Below, in pieces: positions 53,904 to 63,496 of a stretch of 64,000 nucleotides of DNA; within the stretch, counting starts at the first letter, position 1; each line of letters opens with the position of its first letter. Source of the stretch: an uncultured Winogradskyella sp. (lineage in GTDB: Bacteria > Bacteroidota > Bacteroidia > Flavobacteriales > Flavobacteriaceae). A program made the position numbers and the translations under genes. The notes below the pieces were generated by a model that was not told where the DNA came from, searched no databases, and saw only the letters and a program-made list of their open reading frames with translations. The stretch lies in the NCBI RefSeq assembly GCF_947495255.1, contig NZ_CANLYI010000003.1, positions 62,001 through 126,000 on the forward strand, in the 5' to 3' direction.

Positions 53904-55406
53904 ATGAAAACTTATAAAGAAGAACATAAAAAGGCGTCAGAATTTGAAACTCGATCAGAATATTTAGATCATGAGTTACAAATAATGAAACCTAGAAGGT
54001 ATAAACTGAATTTACCAGGAAGAGACTTTAGATTTGAATGGGAAGATTTAGTGCCTGCATTTGCCGGAACTCTTGGGATTGTAGCCATGTATTCTTCAGT
54101 AATGATGGCTTGGGCAGAAGGCTTAACCGAAGCATGGGACCATGTTACATTAGGAAAAGAATTTGCAATAGAAGTATCACGAGTTGAGATGTTAATTCCT
54201 GCTCTGTTATTTGTGATTTTGGCTTCAGGATTTTTTAATCCAAGAGCAAATTTAGCAGGAAATCATGGTCCTATGATTCCGCTTATAGCAAGTATTGCTT
54301 TAGCTGGTGCACATCCATTAGCCTTAGCAATCTTAATTGGTGTATTTGGACTTCTTCTAAGTTTTTTTAAAGGAGGATCTCGCTTGGTAAACTTAACAAG
54401 TAAAGGAGTTGCAGGTGGATTATTAATATTTCTGGGGTTTTCCGGAGCATTAGTTCAGATTAAAACCATTCAAACATGGAGTTTGGGACTAGAGTCCACA
54501 TCTGTTGAAGCAGGATCAATGGGATATCTTGGGTTAATTATTTTGGCTGTTACTGTGATATTATATAGTTATCTTGCTAGAGTAGAGAAGCGTTGGTTGG
54601 CAATTCCCGCTTGTGCAATTACAGCATTAGTAGTTGCATTAATTGGAGGTGCTAGTTTTGATCTTCAGTTTACAACGCAAATGGGATTACCAAATCTTAA
54701 TCCGGTTTATTGGTGGGGAAATACAGAGGAAGGTTGGATGCTTGGTCTGCCAAATACACAACACTTTTTAGCCTCTTTACCTTTTGCAATTTTAGCAGTT
54801 GCTATGTGGTCTCCTGATTTTTTAGGACACCGTATTTTTCAAGAAATGAATTATCCTAAGAAATCTGAAAAAGTGCTAATGGACGTTGATGATACGATGA
54901 CTATGTGTTCTATAAGGCAAATGGTTGGTACTGCAGTTGGTGGTGGTAATATTACATCATCTTGGGGAACGTATATGATACCTGCTGCTATTGCTAAAAG
55001 ACCAATTCCGGCAGGAGCAATTTTATTAGGGCTAATGGTTATTATTGTAGCTATTTTAGGAGCTCCAATGGACGTCGCTGTTTGGCCTCCTGTAAGAGCA
55101 ATTGCACTTTTAGTTGGTGTATTTTTACCTATGATAGAGGCAGGAATTCAGATGGTTAAAAAAAGTGCTTGTTCGCAAGCTGCAGGTATCTGTATTTTCA
55201 CAGCTATGGTGACTAATCCTGTATTAGCTTGGGCATTAGCTATGTTTTTAGACAATAATGGATTAATAGGAGACAAAGAAAGACCAAAAAATCTATCGTT
55301 GGTAGATCGATGGGTTATTCCATTAGGAATTCTAATCATTTGTATTTTAGCGATGCTTGCTGTAGGAATGTTAGAATCGAGTTACGGGATTCTGCCTTAT
55401 TTGTAG
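53904..55406 (+). CDS. Multi-helix permease, DUF3360/SulP-NCS2-like
   Basis: A 500-residue inner-membrane protein with about 12 predicted helices. The start HKKASEFETRSEYLDHELQ matches my memory of DUF3360, a family within the SulP/NCS2 permease fold. Anion-type features include NHGPMIPLIA and GGGNITSSWGTYMIP. Members of the fold move sulfate, bicarbonate, purines or uracil. The substrate here is unknown. It follows pflBA on the same strand after 193 bp, where many bacteria carry the formate channel FocA, to which this is unrelated. No FNR-type box is seen in its own upstream region, so it may rely on read-through or be independent. Confidence 0.75.
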   Translation: MKTYKEEHKKASEFETRSEYLDHELQIMKPRRYKLNLPGRDFRFEWEDLVPAFAGTLGIVAMYSSVMMAWAEGLTEAWDHVTLGKEFAIEVSRVEMLIPALLFVILASGFFNPRANLAGNHGPMIPLIASIALAGAHPLALAILIGVFGLLLSFFKGGSRLVNLTSKGVAGGLLIFLGFSGALVQIKTIQTWSLGLESTSVEAGSMGYLGLIILAVTVILYSYLARVEKRWLAIPACAITALVVALIGGASFDLQFTTQMGLPNLNPVYWWGNTEEGWMLGLPNTQHFLASLPFAILAVAMWSPDFLGHRIFQEMNYPKKSEKVLMDVDDTMTMCSIRQMVGTAVGGGNITSSWGTYMIPAAIAKRPIPAGAILLGLMVIIVAILGAPMDVAVWPPVRAIALLVGVFLPMIEAGIQMVKKSACSQAAGICIFTAMVTNPVLAWALAMFLDNNGLIGDKERPKNLSLVDRWVIPLGILIICILAMLAVGMLESSYGILPYL

Positions 55407-55455
55407 TTTCAAAATACCAAGTATTTTTAAAATTTAATCGAAGTTTAAGAAAAGT

Positions 55456-55489
55456 AAAAAGCACTTTCAATTTTTTGAAAGTGCTTTTT
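55456..55489. terminator. Bidirectional terminator, permease/purL
   Basis: AAAAAGCACTTTCAA (55456-55470) pairs perfectly with TTGAAAGTGCTTTTT (55475-55489) around TTTT, between convergent genes. Confidence 0.92.
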
Positions 55490-55538
55490 ACATAGTAAGA
55501 AAATTATTTGTTTTCCATCAGAAAGTAGAACTAAGAAT

Positions 55539-58500
55539 CTACTTTTCTAACCATAGTCTAGCATTAACAAAAGCTTCTAGCCAAGGTGACACCTCATCGT
55601 TTCTATCTTGTGGATAATTAGCCCAATTCCATTGAAAAATAGAACGCTCAATGTGTGGCATTGTAACTAAATGTCTACCCGTTTTATCACTTAGCATAGC
55701 TGTATTAAAATATGAACCATTTGGATTTGCAGGATATTCAGCATAACCATATTTAGCAACAATATTGTATTTGTCTTCAGCATATGGAAGGCTAAATTTA
55801 CCTTCTCCATGAGAAATCCAAACACCTAAAGTACTGCCAGCTAAACTAGATAGCATTACAGAATTGTTTTCTTGAATTTTAACAGAAGTGAAACCACTTT
55901 CATGTTTATGAGAATCATTATAGGTCATTTTTCCATGAACCTCGTGCTCTGGATTTACTAAATCTAATTCCATCATTAATTGACATCCATTACAGATTCC
56001 AACAGAAAGCGTGTCTTCACGATTAAAGAAATTGTTAATCACTTTGTTCGCTTTCTCGTTATATTTTATAGCGCCAGCCCAACCTTTAGCAGAACCTAAA
56101 ACATCAGAATTACTGAAACCACCAACAGCACCTAAAAACTGAATATCTTCAAGTGTTTCTCTACCAGAAATTAAATCCGTCATATGAACATCCTTAACAT
56201 CAAAACCAGCTAAATACATGGCATTTGCCATTTCTCTTTCTGAATTACTTCCTTTTTCTCTTAAAATTGCAGCTTTTGGTCTTGGTTTGTTAGAGTCGAT
56301 TTGGTTCATTTTACCTGTAAAATGCGATGGCAATTTAAAGTCTAAGGCTTGATTTTTATAGTTATCAAATCTATCTTTAGCTAAGCTGTTTGCAGTTTGT
56401 TTTTGGTCGAGTAAGTAAGAGGTTTTAAACCATATATCTCTTAATCTCGAAATAGTCATGGTAAATACTTCGTTACCATTTATAATTCCTAAAACATCAT
56501 TTTCAGTAACGTCACCAATTTTATGAAATTCAATATTTGCTTTAGATAATTCTACTTCAATTGAATCATCTGCAGATTGAAACACGAGTCCTGCGTTTTC
56601 TGCAAACAAGACTTTAAACGAATCTTTTTCACCAAGACTTGTTAAATCTAACTCAGCACCTAAGTTGTTGTCAGCAAAACAAAGTTCTAATAAAGTTGTA
56701 ATTAATCCACCAGAAGCCACATCATGACCTGCAGCAATTTGATCTTTCTTTATTAAATCTTGAATGGTGTTAAATACAGTTTTTACGTAAGCTGCACTTT
56801 TAATATTAGGTGTTGTATTACCTATTTTATTATTGATTTGTGCAAAAGAACTTCCACCTAACTCGTAAGAATCTTGAGAAAGATTAATATAATAAATAGA
56901 ACCTTTTCCTTTTTGTAAAACAGGCTCAACAACTTTAGTTATATCATTACAATTAGCCGCTGCAGAAATAATCACTGTACCAGGAGAAATAACATCACCA
57001 TCAGGATATTTTTGCTTCATTGAAAGCGAATCTTTTCCTGTTGGTACATTAATACCTAAGTCTATTGAAAATTCTGAAATCGCTTTAACAGCTTCATACA
57101 AACGTGCATCTTCACCCTCGTTTTTACAAGGCCACATCCAATTTGCAGAAAGCGAAACACTTTTTAAACCTTCTTTTAAAGGTGCCCAAATAATATTGGT
57201 TAAAGCTTCTGCAATAGAATTACGACTTCCCGATTCAGGATTAATTAAACCAGAAATAGGAGAGTGCCCAATTGAAGTTGCAATACCTTCCTTTCCTTTA
57301 AAATCTAATGCCATTACACCAACATTGTTTAGTGGTATTTGTAAAGGGCCAACACATTGTTGTTTAGCAACTTTTCCACCAACGCAACGGTCAACTTTAT
57401 TTGTTAACCAATCTTTTGAAGCCACAGCTTCAAGTTGTAAGACTTGATCTAAATAATCGTAGAAATTTTTAGTGTTATATGAAATACCACTATATTCTTT
57501 TTCTACAGTAACATCATTCATTATGGTTTTAGGAGAACTTCCAAACATATCTTCTAATGCCAAATCCATTGGTTTTTCACCAGTCGTTTTAGATTCAAAA
57601 GTAAATCTGTGTTTTCCTGTCACTTCACCAACATCATAAATAGGAGAACGTTCTCTATCTGCAATCTTATGTAAAATGTCTAAATGTTTATCTGCAATAA
57701 CTAATCCCATTCGTTCTTGAGATTCGTTACCAATTTTTTCTTTAGCAGATAATGTAGGGTCTCCAACAGGCAATTTATCTAAATCGATATGTCCACCTGT
57801 ATCTTCAACTAATTCTGATAAACAATTTAAATGTCCACCTGCACCATGATCGTGAATAGAAACAATAAAATTCTCTTCACTTTCTACCATACCACGTACG
57901 GCATTTGCTGCACGTTTTTGCATTTCTGGATTAGAACGTTGTACAGCATTTAATTCTATCCCAGAAGCTAAGGCACCTGTGTCAGCTGAAGAAACTGCCG
58001 CTCCACCCATTCCGATTCTGTAATTATCTCCACCAAGAATAACAATTTTATCACCTTCTTTTGGGATGTCTTTTAAGGCTTGATCTGCTTTACCATATCC
58101 AATTCCACCAGCTTGCATAATTACTTTGTCGTAACCGATTTTACCATTAGTATCGCTATGCTCAAAGGTTAATACCGAACCACATATTAAAGGTTGACCA
58201 AATTTGTTTCCAAAATCAGAAGCACCATTACTAGCTTTAATTAAAATGTCCATTGGAGTTTGGTACAACCATTTACGTTCTGGAAATGCTTTTTCCCAAG
58301 GACGTTCATCATTTAATCTTGAATAAGAGGTCATGTAAACTGCTGTTCCAGCTAAAGGCAATGAGCCCTTTCCTCCAGCAAGTCTATCTCTAATTTCTCC
58401 ACCAGAACCAGTTGCTGCGCCATTAAATGGTTCAACGGTTGTTGGGAAATTGTGAGTTTCTGCTTTTAATGATATTACAGATTCGTAATCTTTTGTTGTA

Positions 58501-59198
58501 TAATAATCAGGAATATCAGCACGTTGAGGTGCAAATTGCTCAACAACAGGTCCCTTTATAAAAGCAACGTTATCCTTGTATGCTGAAACAATATCGTTTG
58601 GATTTTGTTTTGATGTTTCTTTAATAAGTTTGAATAAAGAGGTTTCTTTTTCTTCTCCATCAATAACAAATGTACCATTGAATATTTTATGACGACAGTG
58701 CTCTGAGTTGACCTGAGAAAAACCGAAAACTTCAGAATCCGTTAGAGGTCTGCCAATTTTTTTAGCAACACCTTCTAAATATGCAACTTCTTCTTCACTA
58801 AGCGATAAACCTTCTTGCTCGTTATAGGCTGAAATATCTTCAATGTTTAAAATCGCTTCAGGTTGAATATTGATATCAAAAATTTCTTGATTCAAACTTT
58901 GATATTTTTCAGAAATCATTGGGTCAAAATCCTTGAAATCATTTGTGACTGAAGTGAATTCTTCAATTCTAATAATATCAGAAATTCCCATGTTCTGAGT
59001 AATTTCAACAGCATTTGTACTCCATGGTGTTATCATTGCTGCTCTTGGTCCAACAAAAAAAGCATCTAGAGATGCTTGTTCTATTTTAGGTTGGTTGGCA
59101 AATAACCATGTCAATTTTGAGATGGTTGCAGTTGATAATTCTTTTGTGGCTTGAACAGCGAATACTTTACTGTTTTGGTTTCCGAAGAAATGAATCAT
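55539..59198 (-). CDS. purL: Phosphoribosylformylglycinamidine synthase, large fused form
   Basis: A 1219-residue enzyme of the long PurL type found in Proteobacteria and Bacteroidetes, uniting the synthetase domains with a C-terminal glutaminase. The synthetase shows SVNSEHCRHKIFNG-type sequence (VNSEHCRHKIF), HNFPTTVEPFNGAATGSGGE and GIGYGKADQ. The glutaminase (about 960-1219) has the nucleophile in GICNGCQLM and the His in WISHGEGKF. It uses glutamine and ATP in the fourth step of purine synthesis. A -7 box TAACTTTG on the minus strand (59240-59233) gives a likely promoter. No purine riboswitch was seen upstream. Confidence 0.95.
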   Translation of the reverse strand: MIHFFGNQNSKVFAVQATKELSTATISKLTWLFANQPKIEQASLDAFFVGPRAAMITPWSTNAVEITQNMGISDIIRIEEFTSVTNDFKDFDPMISEKYQSLNQEIFDINIQPEAILNIEDISAYNEQEGLSLSEEEVAYLEGVAKKIGRPLTDSEVFGFSQVNSEHCRHKIFNGTFVIDGEEKETSLFKLIKETSKQNPNDIVSAYKDNVAFIKGPVVEQFAPQRADIPDYYTTKDYESVISLKAETHNFPTTVEPFNGAATGSGGEIRDRLAGGKGSLPLAGTAVYMTSYSRLNDERPWEKAFPERKWLYQTPMDILIKASNGASDFGNKFGQPLICGSVLTFEHSDTNGKIGYDKVIMQAGGIGYGKADQALKDIPKEGDKIVILGGDNYRIGMGGAAVSSADTGALASGIELNAVQRSNPEMQKRAANAVRGMVESEENFIVSIHDHGAGGHLNCLSELVEDTGGHIDLDKLPVGDPTLSAKEKIGNESQERMGLVIADKHLDILHKIADRERSPIYDVGEVTGKHRFTFESKTTGEKPMDLALEDMFGSSPKTIMNDVTVEKEYSGISYNTKNFYDYLDQVLQLEAVASKDWLTNKVDRCVGGKVAKQQCVGPLQIPLNNVGVMALDFKGKEGIATSIGHSPISGLINPESGSRNSIAEALTNIIWAPLKEGLKSVSLSANWMWPCKNEGEDARLYEAVKAISEFSIDLGINVPTGKDSLSMKQKYPDGDVISPGTVIISAAANCNDITKVVEPVLQKGKGSIYYINLSQDSYELGGSSFAQINNKIGNTTPNIKSAAYVKTVFNTIQDLIKKDQIAAGHDVASGGLITTLLELCFADNNLGAELDLTSLGEKDSFKVLFAENAGLVFQSADDSIEVELSKANIEFHKIGDVTENDVLGIINGNEVFTMTISRLRDIWFKTSYLLDQKQTANSLAKDRFDNYKNQALDFKLPSHFTGKMNQIDSNKPRPKAAILREKGSNSEREMANAMYLAGFDVKDVHMTDLISGRETLEDIQFLGAVGGFSNSDVLGSAKGWAGAIKYNEKANKVINNFFNREDTLSVGICNGCQLMMELDLVNPEHEVHGKMTYNDSHKHESGFTSVKIQENNSVMLSSLAGSTLGVWISHGEGKFSLPYAEDKYNIVAKYGYAEYPANPNGSYFNTAMLSDKTGRHLVTMPHIERSIFQWNWANYPQDRNDEVSPWLEAFVNARLWLEK

Positions 59199-59232
59199 TT
59201 ATTTGAGATATTTGACGTGAAAATTAAAACGC

Positions 59233-59240
59233 AAAGTTAA
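59233..59240 (-). promoter_or_regulatory. purL -7 element
   Basis: TAACTTTG on the minus strand fits TAnnTTTG and lies 35 bp upstream of the purL ATG. No convincing -33 TTG was found at the usual distance. Confidence 0.5.
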
Positions 59241-59310
59241 TCCATTTTGTGATAATCTATATATGATTTGAATTTCAAATAATGAAGTATTCAACAAGTT
59301 TTAAACAAAA

Positions 59311-59335
59311 AAAAGCAGCTCTAAAAGCTGCTTTT
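59311..59335 (-). terminator. Terminator of the endonuclease gene
   Basis: AAAAGCAGCT (59311-59320) pairs perfectly with AGCTGCTTTT (59326-59335) around CTAAA. On the minus strand it ends in a T-run, shortly after the nuclease stop. Confidence 0.88.
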
Positions 59336-59353
59336 ATAAATTGTAAGATAAGT

Positions 59354-61132
59354 TTACTGTTTCACTAATTTCTTAGTAATTGTAGAATTACCTTGAGTAA
59401 TTTTTATAATATAAATTCCTGTTTTTAAAGCTTGAAGATTTAAGGTACTCGTTTTGTTGATAGCCTTTTTTATCACTTGCTTTCCGAGAATATCAAAGAT
59501 TTCTATGTCTGTATCAATATTAGATTTTAAATCTACAGTGAGATTGTTATTAACAGGGTTTGGATGTAGTTTTACAGAATTGATGTTATATTCTCCTGTA
59601 CTTAAGCCAGAATAACAAGTGTACGTAAGGTCATCAAACATAACTCTATTACTTGTGCCACTGTTACCATTAATAACTATTGTAACATTGTTTTCTACGT
59701 TGATATTAGGAATTGTAATAGTTTGTTCAGTGTCTCCGTAGGCGATAGTGCCAACGGTTGTACCGTTAACGTTAAGATTAAATGTGCCGCTACCACCACT
59801 AAAAACACGTTGTGTAGTTACAGTTAAAGAACCAATTCCTCCAGAAGTTGTTGGTAATGTTAATGAGCCATTTCTAACCGTAATTGCTCTTGTGTTTAAT
59901 GTTTGGTCTGTTCTTGCATCGGTAGCATTCCATGTACCTCCATCATCGCCCGTCCAAGTTACATCAGAATAAGAACCAGAAGAAGTTCCTAAATTATCAA
60001 AAGTTTCAGCAAGACATTCTGAACCTCCACCAACAGTTCCATTATTGGTTGTTGTTTCACAAGATTGATTGCTAAATCCTGAATTGTTTCCAGCAGCATC
60101 TTTAGCTTTAACTGTAAAACAGTAATTAGTATCTGGTAATAACCCAGTAACTATTGCAGTGTTAGAAACCACATTGAATGAGTAAGTACCATTCATGTAA
60201 ACATCATAAGAATCCACTGCAATATTATCAGTAGAAGCCGTCCAATTTAAATCAATTGTATTATCAGTAGGATTAGAAGCTACTAAATTAATTGGATCTG
60301 TTGGTGCTTCTGTATCTGTTGTAGGGTTCCAAATCATGTTTGCATATTCTGGATGGTCTACAAACGGGTTTGCGTTACCTTGGTAATTGTAAGCAGCGTT
60401 ATTTCTATCTATTTCCTGTTGGTCAACAGGATCAACATTATAGTGCCAATCTAATAGCATAGTAATAGCCCAATCTTCTAAAGCTTGGTTTTTTGTACCA
60501 TTAAACATGTCAAATCCTCCATAGTTATCCATAGTATCTTCATAACGTACAGCAAAATAAAGTACAGCTCTAGCAATATCACCTTTAAATTCATCTATTG
60601 GTTCAAATACAGTACCTGAATAACCAGAAACACTACTTGATCCTTTTTTTGAACCATTTAGAGATGTCCAACTGGCAGAACTTACAGTTCCGAAAGGAAA
60701 GCTTCCTCGTTGTCCATTTGCATAACCATCACTTGGTATAACGTGGTGAATGTCATTTTTCATTGGTGAAGCACTACCAAAAGCAGATTGAGGAACTAAA
60801 TGCTCACGATTATAACAATCGCCTTCAGCACCATAATTACCACAATTATTAGAACCATGATTAAAAATGTATGGATCAGTTCCGCTAGGGTTTTCTGTAT
60901 AGTACAATAATATAGTACCATCGTTTTCATATTCTGTATCTGTAAACGTTGTTACATAGCCTGAGTATAAACTACCGTAACCTTGATCAGAATGACCATT
61001 GGTGATTATGTTTTTTAATTGTGTTTTTAATGTATATTCGGTTAAACCAGCTGCACTATCATAATAATTAGATGGAATTTGTGCAAACCCTATAGTTGTA
61101 ATGAATAAGAAAAATAAGTAAAGGTGTTTCAT
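59354..61132 (-). CDS. Secreted endonuclease I with fibronectin III and T9SS sorting domain
   Basis: A 592-residue protein with a signal peptide ending near GFAQIP. Residues about 20-260 are an endonuclease I (EndA/Vvn-like) domain with catalytic NREHLVPQSAFG and metal-binding NDIHHVIPSDGYANGQRG. A fibronectin III domain (about 275-360), a beta-sandwich domain (about 375-510) and a T9SS type A sorting tail (from about 517, VKLHPNPVNNNLTVDLKSN) follow. It should degrade extracellular DNA for nutrients or against phage or biofilm DNA. It is monocistronic, with the terminator shown next to it. Confidence 0.92.
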   Translation of the reverse strand: MKHLYLFFLFITTIGFAQIPSNYYDSAAGLTEYTLKTQLKNIITNGHSDQGYGSLYSGYVTTFTDTEYENDGTILLYYTENPSGTDPYIFNHGSNNCGNYGAEGDCYNREHLVPQSAFGSASPMKNDIHHVIPSDGYANGQRGSFPFGTVSSASWTSLNGSKKGSSSVSGYSGTVFEPIDEFKGDIARAVLYFAVRYEDTMDNYGGFDMFNGTKNQALEDWAITMLLDWHYNVDPVDQQEIDRNNAAYNYQGNANPFVDHPEYANMIWNPTTDTEAPTDPINLVASNPTDNTIDLNWTASTDNIAVDSYDVYMNGTYSFNVVSNTAIVTGLLPDTNYCFTVKAKDAAGNNSGFSNQSCETTTNNGTVGGGSECLAETFDNLGTSSGSYSDVTWTGDDGGTWNATDARTDQTLNTRAITVRNGSLTLPTTSGGIGSLTVTTQRVFSGGSGTFNLNVNGTTVGTIAYGDTEQTITIPNINVENNVTIVINGNSGTSNRVMFDDLTYTCYSGLSTGEYNINSVKLHPNPVNNNLTVDLKSNIDTDIEIFDILGKQVIKKAINKTSTLNLQALKTGIYIIKITQGNSTITKKLVKQ

Positions 61133-61161
61133 ATGTAATAATTGTTAGCTATTAATTTATG

Positions 61162-62373
61162 CTATTTTTTTTCTAAAAGTGCCATATAAAATCCGTCGAA
61201 TCCAGATTTATGAGCTAATACTTTTTTGTCTTTAACAAAAGTAAAATCTTTTCCGGCTTCAGATTTTAAGAATATGTCAACTTGTTTCTGATTCTCAGAT
61301 GGTAAAACAGAACAGGTTGCATATACCATTTTCCCTCCAGTCTTCACCATTTTAGAATATTGTTCTAAAACTTCAAGTTGAGTTTTCTTAATGTTCTCAA
61401 TAAACTCTGGTTGTAATTTCCATTTAGCATCAGGATTTCTTCGTAACACACCTAAACCAGAACATGGTGCATCTATTAATAAGCGATCTACTTTATCATG
61501 CAATTTCTTAATTGGTTTAGTAGAATCTATAACTTTCATTTCAATATTGTGAACGCCATTTCTACGTGCTCTAACCTTTAGTTTTCTTAATTTACTTTCG
61601 TAAATATCCATAGCAATTAACTGACCTTTGTTCTCCATTAAAGAAGCTAAATGCAAAGTTTTACCACCTGCACCTGCACAAACATCAACAACTTTCATGC
61701 CTGGCTTTACATCTAAATAGTCTGCAACGAGTTGTGAGGAAGCATCTTGCACTTCAAACCAACCATTTTTAAAAGCCTCTGTTCTAAAAACATTAGCACG
61801 TTCTTTTAGTTTTAAAGCCGAAGGATGATTAGGTAAAAATTCAGTTTCTATATCCTCAGACTGTAGCTTAAGTTGTAAATCTTCTTTAGTCGTTTTTAAG
61901 GTGTTAACTCTAAGAATAACATCAGCTTGCTCATTCTGCATCGCTATTTCTTTTGTCCACTCAGCTTCACCTAATTCTTTTACTCCTAATTCATCTATCC
62001 AATCTGGTATAGATTCTTTAAACTTTCTAATTTTAGACAATTCATCAAAACGCCCTTTTATTTTTCTAGTTGGTGTGTCTGTAAAGTATTTCCAATCTGG
62101 TAATTTTATACCTTTAAGCGTTGCCCAAACTGCAAACATTCTCCATAAATCATCTCTATGGAAAGGAGCTTTTACATTAGCAATTTCTGCATAAAGTCTT
62201 TGGTAACGTACAATAGTGTAAACTGTTTCTGCAACAAAACTTCTATCTCTACTTCCCCAACGTTTATCGCGTTTTAGTAATTGTTGAATTACTTTATCTG
62301 CGTATTCACCTTCATTAAAAATAAGGTGTAATCCGTCAATTACTGCAAAGCATAAATTTCTATGTAATCTCAT
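61162..62373 (-). CDS. RsmB/NOP-type rRNA m5C methyltransferase
   Basis: A 403-residue SAM-dependent enzyme. Residues about 1-150 are helical, related to the N-terminal RNA-binding part of RsmB. The methyltransferase half has VDVCAGAGGKTLHLA (SAM), LIDAPCSGLGVLRRNPD (nucleophile Cys loop) and YATCSVLPSEN (second Cys). These mark RNA 5-cytosine methyltransferases. Whether it acts on 16S rRNA at the RsmB site, another rRNA position or tRNA is not decidable. It is a single gene divergent from the ECF sigma gene. Confidence 0.9.
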   Translation of the reverse strand: MRLHRNLCFAVIDGLHLIFNEGEYADKVIQQLLKRDKRWGSRDRSFVAETVYTIVRYQRLYAEIANVKAPFHRDDLWRMFAVWATLKGIKLPDWKYFTDTPTRKIKGRFDELSKIRKFKESIPDWIDELGVKELGEAEWTKEIAMQNEQADVILRVNTLKTTKEDLQLKLQSEDIETEFLPNHPSALKLKERANVFRTEAFKNGWFEVQDASSQLVADYLDVKPGMKVVDVCAGAGGKTLHLASLMENKGQLIAMDIYESKLRKLKVRARRNGVHNIEMKVIDSTKPIKKLHDKVDRLLIDAPCSGLGVLRRNPDAKWKLQPEFIENIKKTQLEVLEQYSKMVKTGGKMVYATCSVLPSENQKQVDIFLKSEAGKDFTFVKDKKVLAHKSGFDGFYMALLEKK

Positions 62374-62561
62374 AACTTGTTTTCAATTTTTTGTCCTCAA
62401 TTTTTAGTCTTATTTGCCTGAAAAAAGAACGCACAAAGGTAAGTTAAAAGTTTAAAAAGTATGTGACTTTATTGAAAAGTGTTATTTTTAAAAATAATTA
62501 AGATGAGCGCAAGTTTTTAGGATAAATAGCATCTAAATATAATTAAGAACAAACCAATCTT

Positions 62562-63140
62562 TTGACAGACACTCAATTTATAGAAGAATTAAAACTGAAA
62601 AGCATCAAGGCTTATAGTAAGCTTTTGGACGATTTTCAGCAAAAGGTGTTTAGTACATGTATTTCTTTTGTACCAAATAAAGAGGATGCAGAAGATATTG
62701 CTCAAGAAGTGTTTGTGGAAGTTTTTAACTCTATTAGTAAATTTAAAGGTGATTCTAAATTGTCTACTTGGATATATAGAATTACAACTAATAAATGTTT
62801 AGAATTTATTAGAAAAAAGAATACAAAAAAACGTTTTGCTTTTTTGCAGTCTATAACAGGAAATGCAATTCCTATGGATAAAACAAATTATTTCACTGAA
62901 ATGAATCATCCAGGGATTTTACTGGAAAACAAAGAACTAAGCGCAACATTGTTTAAAGCGATTAATAGTTTACCAGAAAGTCAATGTGTTGTTTTTACAC
63001 TTCATAAAATTGATGGAAAGAGTTATCAAGAAGTCGCGGAAATTACTAAACGGAGCTTATCTTCGGTTGAGTCTATTATGTTTAGAGCGAAAAAGAATTT
63101 ACAAAGTGTTTTAGAAAATTACTATAAAAATGAACATTAG
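62562..63140 (+). CDS. ECF sigma factor, TTG start
   Basis: A 192-residue sigma-70 family ECF factor. Region 2 has EDAEDIAQEVFVEVFNSISK and FKGDSKLSTWIYRITTNKCL, and region 4 has YQEVAEITKRSLSSVESIMF. The frame has an in-frame stop codon upstream at 62544-62546 and no ATG before region 2, so the TTG at 62562 is the only sensible start. It is the first gene of a sigma operon with a short membrane protein and a CpxP-like protein downstream. The stimulus and target promoters are unknown. Confidence 0.9.
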   Translation: MTDTQFIEELKLKSIKAYSKLLDDFQQKVFSTCISFVPNKEDAEDIAQEVFVEVFNSISKFKGDSKLSTWIYRITTNKCLEFIRKKNTKKRFAFLQSITGNAIPMDKTNYFTEMNHPGILLENKELSATLFKAINSLPESQCVVFTLHKIDGKSYQEVAEITKRSLSSVESIMFRAKKNLQSVLENYYKNEH

Positions 63141-63179
63141 CACAAGTTTTTTAAAACTTATGCATCTAAAGTTATATAT

Positions 63180-63494
63180 ATGAAAACTAATGTTGAAATG
63201 AATAAGAAAATTAATGACGTATTTGATTCTGTTGAGTCAATTCAAGAAGTCAAGGTTTCGCCTTTTTTTAAAGAAAATGTGATGCATCAAATTCGTACTG
63301 CATCAGAAGATATACAAGACGCTACTTGGTCTTGGTTTACTCCAAAATTACAATTAGCAACTTTGGTTTGTGTTGTCGTTTTAAATGTTTTAGCTTTTAA
63401 TAATTTAAAAGAGTCTACATATGATGAAAATGTAAATAGTTTCGCTGAATCCTACGGATTATCAACAAGTACAGAATCCTCTTTATTTAATTAA
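63180..63494 (+). CDS. Small single-pass membrane protein, candidate anti-sigma factor
   Basis: A 104-residue protein with a cytoplasmic N-terminal part (about 1-50), one helix (about 53-70, LQLATLVCVVVLNVLAF) and a short outer tail. No zinc anti-sigma motif (HxxxCxxC) is present. Position directly between an ECF sigma gene (39 bp upstream) and a periplasmic sensor-like gene (2 bp downstream) makes an anti-sigma role likely, but the sequence alone does not prove it. Confidence 0.7.
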   Translation: MKTNVEMNKKINDVFDSVESIQEVKVSPFFKENVMHQIRTASEDIQDATWSWFTPKLQLATLVCVVVLNVLAFNNLKESTYDENVNSFAESYGLSTSTESSLFN

Positions 63495-63496
63495 TC

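Noticed and set aside
53904..55406. FocA-type formate channel
   Set aside because: FocA has six helices and about 280 residues. This protein has about 12 helices and 500 residues with SulP/NCS2-like sequence.
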